Positions 60,333-64,000 of a stretch of DNA of 64,000 nt are shown here, in pieces. The stretch covers positions 62,001 to 126,000 of the forward strand of contig JAQSDB010000008.1 of the NCBI GenBank assembly GCA_029945725.1, given 5' to 3'. The notes beneath the pieces were generated by a model. It made no database searches and was not told the DNA's origin. It saw nothing but the letters and a program-made list of their open reading frames with translations. Each line of letters begins with the position of its first letter. Position 1 is the stretch's first letter. Origin of the DNA: a bacterium (GTDB taxonomy: Bacteria; Pseudomonadota; Gammaproteobacteria; Pseudomonadales; Moraxellaceae). Made by a program: the position numbers and the translations under genes.

Positions 60333-62063
60333 TCAAAGACTGCGGTCTGCGGCAAGCAGGTAAAGCTTGCGCCAGAAAAACCGGTTCAACAGCATCACAA
60401 ACACGCACATCACGCCGATGCCCAGCGCGATGCGGTGAAAATCACCGGCATCGGTCATCTGCTTGATGTAACTGCCGAGACCGTCGGCGATCAGCGTGGT
60501 TTTTCCCCAGGTGACATACTCGGCAACGATGCTGGCATTCCAGGAACCGCCGCTGGCAGTAATGGCACCGGTGATATAGCTCGGAAAGATCGCCGGCAAA
60601 TACACGCGTTTCCATTTCAGCCAGCCCTTCAGACCCAGATTGTCGGCAGCCAGGCGCAACTCGGAAGGAATGGAGGCGGCACCGGCAACCACATTGAACA
60701 GGATGTACCACTGCGTACCGAACACCATCAACGGGCTCAGCCAGACATTGGGACTGAGCTGCAGGGCCACCAGCACAAACACCACCATCGGAAACATCAG
60801 GTTGACCGGAAACGCCGCCAGAAACTGCGCCAGCGCCTGCACGCGCTGCGAGTAGCGCGGACGCAAGCCGATCCACACCGCAATCGGCACCCACACCAGC
60901 GAGGCCAGCGCAATCAGAACCATGACGCGGGTCAGGGTGATCATGCCCAGGCCGGCAACATGCGCCACCTCGGTCCAGCCCACTTCGCTGTGCACGAAAA
61001 CCAGCAAGCGGTACAGCGCTGACACTGCCGCCACCACGATGAGGGCATCCCAGGCACGCAACCACAACGGGTTCGGTGTTTTCGGGCGACTCTGGATGGA
61101 TGTGCCGTTGTGGCTGACCGGAAACCAGCCCAGCGCGCGGCGCATTTGCGCCCAGAATTTTTCCGAGAGGGCGTGCAGCCAGTGACTGCGGCGCATCCAG
61201 TTCAGCACCCAGGATTGCTGTGCCGTATCGCCCTGCGACTCCTCGAAACGGAACTTGTCGGCCCATGCCAGCAGGGGCCGGAAGAACAGCTGGTCGTAAA
61301 GCAGGATGCCCGCCAGCATCGCCGCGATGGCCCAGGCAATGGCAGTGATGTCGCGGGCCTCGATGGCCACCGCAATATAGGAACCGATGCCCGGCAGCTT
61401 GATGTTCTGGCCTGCCACCGATATCGCCTCGGCAGCCACCAGAAAGAACCAGCCGCCCGACATCGACATCATCATGTTCCACAACAGGCCGGGCATCGCA
61501 AAAGGCAGTTCCAGCCGCCAGAAACGCTGCCAGCCGGACAGGCGAAAAATACGCGCAGCTTCATTCAGTTCCGGCGGCACGGTCTTGATCGACTGGAACA
61601 GGCTGAACGCCATGTTCCAGGCCTGCGACGTGAAGATGGCAAAAATGGCGGCACACTCGACACCCAGCAGATTGCCTGGAAACAAGGCAATGAACGGGGC
61701 AATCGCGATCGCCTGAAAGCCGAGGATCGGTACCGACTGCAGGACATCCAGCAGGGGAATCATGGCCTTCTCCGCCGCCCGGTATTTGGCGGCCACGGCC
61801 GCAAACACAAAGCTGAACAGCAGCGAGAAAGCCAGCGCCGTAAACATGCGCAAAATGGTACGCAGCAAATAATACGGAAGGTAAGCCGGATCGAGCGAAA
61901 CCTGCAGGGCCTGTCCCACCACAAAGGGCCGGCTCATCTGCATGGCACCAAAGCCGGCAAAAACCAGCAAGGCCAGCACCATCGGCAACAGCACCCAGTC
62001 CCAGCGATTCGGCGCCGACTTGAACGCCGGGAGATCGCGCCGCAGATCAAAAAGATGAAACAT
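60333..62063 (-). CDS. ABC transporter double permease (two fused membrane domains)
   Basis: This 576-residue protein holds two membrane permease domains in one chain. The first (about residues 75-270) has YYLLRTILRMFTALAFSLLF and the coupling-helix segment EAARIFRLSGWQRFWRLELP. The second (about 365-570) has HVAGLGMITLTRVMVLIAL and ELRLAADNLGLKGWLKWKRV followed by the EAA-like PAIFPSYITGAI. The pair can make the full transmembrane unit. The ATG at 62063 has GGAG 6 bases upstream. No substrate-binding protein is in the window. The substrate is unknown. Confidence 0.9.
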   Translation of the reverse strand: MFHLFDLRRDLPAFKSAPNRWDWVLLPMVLALLVFAGFGAMQMSRPFVVGQALQVSLDPAYLPYYLLRTILRMFTALAFSLLFSFVFAAVAAKYRAAEKAMIPLLDVLQSVPILGFQAIAIAPFIALFPGNLLGVECAAIFAIFTSQAWNMAFSLFQSIKTVPPELNEAARIFRLSGWQRFWRLELPFAMPGLLWNMMMSMSGGWFFLVAAEAISVAGQNIKLPGIGSYIAVAIEARDITAIAWAIAAMLAGILLYDQLFFRPLLAWADKFRFEESQGDTAQQSWVLNWMRRSHWLHALSEKFWAQMRRALGWFPVSHNGTSIQSRPKTPNPLWLRAWDALIVVAAVSALYRLLVFVHSEVGWTEVAHVAGLGMITLTRVMVLIALASLVWVPIAVWIGLRPRYSQRVQALAQFLAAFPVNLMFPMVVFVLVALQLSPNVWLSPLMVFGTQWYILFNVVAGAASIPSELRLAADNLGLKGWLKWKRVYLPAIFPSYITGAITASGGSWNASIVAEYVTWGKTTLIADGLGSYIKQMTDAGDFHRIALGIGVMCVFVMLLNRFFWRKLYLLAADRSL

Positions 62064-62358
62064 GAAACGCTCCGCACACACGCCCGCCCGGGCCGGCGCC
62101 GTGTTGGTGACGATACAGGAGATCATCAAAAACCGTGGACCCTGCCGGGTCAGAAACAGCCAGCGGCGAGGCCGGCAGCAACAGGGGATAAACCAGCGAG
62201 GGCATCCATCGCAAGCGGACCAGAATCACAGCCTGCTCCGTGCACCGGCCCGAAGCAGATTCCTGCCCCCTGAAAACGCGCCGACTTTAACAAAGTATCC
62301 CGGCAACGTGCCCCGATGGAGATATTAAATTTTGGTCATATCAGGCGGCTGCCGGCAC

Positions 62359-63522
62359 TCAGTCGCGCCGCAGTTTTTCTGATACCGCAATCGGGTTGGG
62401 GTAATTGAACACCACGATATAAGAGGAAATCACAAAGGTCAGGATCGCCGTGGCCTCAATCACGTGCGCCGCCTCGCGCCCGATGAGGCCGCTGGCCAGC
62501 GCCATGAAGGCAATCAGCAGGGAAAACTCGCTGATCTGGCCGAGACGAAAACCGACATCCCAGGCCAGCCCCGGACCTTCACTGAAGCGCGCCAGCAACA
62601 GGCGGAACACCACCGGCTTCACCGCCACCACCAGCAGCGCCAGCACCAGCGAGGGCAGCCAGATACTGTGCAGCAGACGGGAATCAAAACCGGCGCCGAG
62701 CGCAAAGAAAAACAGGATGAGAAAGAAATCACGCAGGGGCCGCAGATTGAGGGCGAGGTATTGCGAAACAGGGTGACTGGCCAGGGTGATGCCGGCGATG
62801 AAAGCCCCGGTTTCCGCAGACAGTCCGAACACATGGGCCAGCTGCGCCACGCCGAGACACCAGCCGATGGTCATCAGGAACAGGTATTCGTGAAAGCGGT
62901 CAAAGCGCGAGTACAGCGGGATCATCAGATAACGCACGGCCAGCCAGGCGCCCAGCACCAGCAACGGCAGGCCGCCGACGATGCGCAGCAGCATGAGGCC
63001 GCTGGCACCGCCACTGGCCATGGCGGCCAGCGCAATCAGGATGAAGAGTGCAATAAAGTCCTGCAGCAGGAGCAGGCCTATCATCAGCTCGCCCATGTGC
63101 TTGTGATGCAGCACGGTGGTCGGCAGCAGCTTGAGCCCGATGATGGTGCTGGAGTTGATCAGGGCGAGGCCGACCACCAGGCATTCGCGCCCGCTAAAAC
63201 CGAACAGTGCCGCCACGCCATAACCGAGAGCAAAAAACAGCAGGCTGGAAAGCAGCGTCACCCACGAGGCCTTGCGCAATACCGCCAGCAGGGCGGCAGG
63301 CTGCATGTCCAGCCCCAGCAGGAAAAGCAGGAACATGATGCCGACCGAGGCCATTTGCTGCAGGGCTCCCACATCCGTGACCAGGGCGAAACCGTAGGGA
63401 CCGATCAGTGCACCGAGGACGATATAGGCCATCAGCAGCGGCTGACGCGTATAGAGCGCCAGCGTGGCGAGCACCGCCGCGCCGGCAAAGATCAGGAAAA
63501 AGGCAAAAGACAGTGATTCCAC
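62359..63522 (-). CDS. Kef-type cation:proton antiporter (CPA2)
   Basis: This 387-residue membrane protein has about 12 helices and lacks a C-terminal TrkA-N domain, so it is a short CPA2 protein. Markers are GILMQPAALLA-like residues (LLFLLGLDMQPAALLAVL), GLALINSSTIIGLKLLP and GFIAGITLASHP-like (ETGAFIAGITLASHPVS). I chose the GTG at 63522 (VESLSF) with AGGAG 6 bases upstream; the longer frame begins in unlikely sequence. The cation is likely K+ or Na+. Confidence 0.88.
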   Translation of the reverse strand: MESLSFAFFLIFAGAAVLATLALYTRQPLLMAYIVLGALIGPYGFALVTDVGALQQMASVGIMFLLFLLGLDMQPAALLAVLRKASWVTLLSSLLFFALGYGVAALFGFSGRECLVVGLALINSSTIIGLKLLPTTVLHHKHMGELMIGLLLLQDFIALFILIALAAMASGGASGLMLLRIVGGLPLLVLGAWLAVRYLMIPLYSRFDRFHEYLFLMTIGWCLGVAQLAHVFGLSAETGAFIAGITLASHPVSQYLALNLRPLRDFFLILFFFALGAGFDSRLLHSIWLPSLVLALLVVAVKPVVFRLLLARFSEGPGLAWDVGFRLGQISEFSLLIAFMALASGLIGREAAHVIEATAILTFVISSYIVVFNYPNPIAVSEKLRRD

Positions 63523-63810
63523 AACAAGCTCCTGCACCAGACGACGGATGCCCTGGCTCAAACAATCACGGTAAAACATCCCTGATCATGCCATCCGGAC
63601 CAGACAAGCCGGACCGGATCATCCTGCCCGGATGGCCTCCCGTTTCCAACGTCTTTGTAGCGCCGCCGGACCGGTCCGCGGGTACCCGCACCGGTCTTGC
63701 CTGCAAGCATGGCCGGCTTCCGACAAACACGGCATAATCGGCCGGCCGCAATGCCGGCAAGTACTGAAGAAAACCGGATATAACAACGAGAATAAAAAAG
63801 AGGACTCACC

Positions 63811-64000
63811 ATGCGCCTTCAGGGATCGACACTTGCCGCACTGCTTGTCAGCCTCCTTGCAACCCTGCTCCCCGCTCATGCTGCCGCCGGCCCCCTGGAT
63901 CCGAAGATCATACCGGCCCTGCTCTTCTCGGCCGGCCGCGTCGACAGTCGCAATGACGCCTCGGGGGTTGGCAACGGCTTCTTCCTGGATGCCAACTACA
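63811..64000 (+). CDS. 5' fragment of a secreted protein, family unknown
   Basis: This gene runs off the window end; 63 residues are visible. Residues 1-24 form a signal peptide (STLAALLVSLLATLLPAHAA, cleavage near AHA-AAG). The mature start GPLDPKIIPALLFSAGRVDS leads into a small-residue stretch ASGVGNGFFLDAN. That last segment weakly recalls the start of trypsin-like proteases, which is not enough to call a family. GAGG 8 bases before the ATG supports translation. Confidence 0.6.
   Translation, partial: MRLQGSTLAALLVSLLATLLPAHAAAGPLDPKIIPALLFSAGRVDSRNDASGVGNGFFLDANY

Overview
The window reads as ordinary chromosome of a GC-rich gammaproteobacterium, most plausibly from the Pseudomonadales side. 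Evidence: the coxB-coxA-ctaG-coxC / SURF1-ctaA-cyoE layout, the bioB-bioF-bioH-bioC-bioD order, the aroQ-accB-accC-prmA and dusB-fis neighbourhoods, a RhlB-type helicase, and a Pseudomonas-like REP pair (core GCGGCTTCAGCCGC). Genus cannot be set from sequence alone. No rRNA, tRNA, CRISPR array, prophage, insertion sequence or plasmid function was seen. Genes are densely packed, and nearly every convergent junction carries an A/T-flanked hairpin terminator.

Layout. 1-9.5 kb: LysR regulator, glpE-rhlB, hydrolase, nitroreductase, a membrane protein fused to a cold-shock domain, a FemAB-like acyltransferase, a free cold-shock protein, and an M48 peptidase with LemA. 9.7-17.8 kb: a cytochrome c oxidase locus of caa3 type (subunit II carries a cytochrome c domain) with heme A synthesis and assembly genes. 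18.2-26.5 kb: DUF2333, a membrane thioredoxin, aroQ-accBC, prmA, a zinc-ribbon/DUF3426 protein, dusB-fis. 26.6-33 kb: purH, purD, a DUF2505-type protein, maeB. 33-38 kb: a Crp-like regulator divergent from an acyl-CoA ligase, a DUF1993 protein, and a fatty-acid-hydroxylase-like protein divergent from an AraC regulator. 38-43.5 kb: a CHASE2 adenylate cyclase divergent from a 7TMR-DISM hybrid histidine kinase. 43.5-46.8 kb: an uncharacterised three-gene cluster (SRPBCC, lipocalin/CrtC-AttH-like, outer-membrane-like protein) beside a PilZ protein. 46.8-52.1 kb: two DmdC-like acyl-CoA dehydrogenases and an MpaB/DUF2236 protein. 52.2-57 kb: the biotin operon. 57-64 kb: comF, corA, an ABC importer with a double permease, a Kef-type antiporter and the start of a secreted protein.

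How the genes fit together. The central part is core metabolism: respiration, malonyl-CoA supply (AccB/AccC with biotin made by the bio genes), purine synthesis and malic enzyme. The right-centre part is rich in lipid-type enzymes (acyl-CoA ligase, two acyl-CoA dehydrogenases, fatty acid hydroxylase, SRPBCC and CrtC-like proteins, MpaB) and in signalling proteins. The least explained parts are the 43.5-46.3 kb cluster, the membrane-anchored cold-shock protein, the M48 peptidase with a TerB-like tail, and a dyad on the bioB promoter that does not match the BirA consensus I know. No clear new multi-gene defence or mobile system was found.
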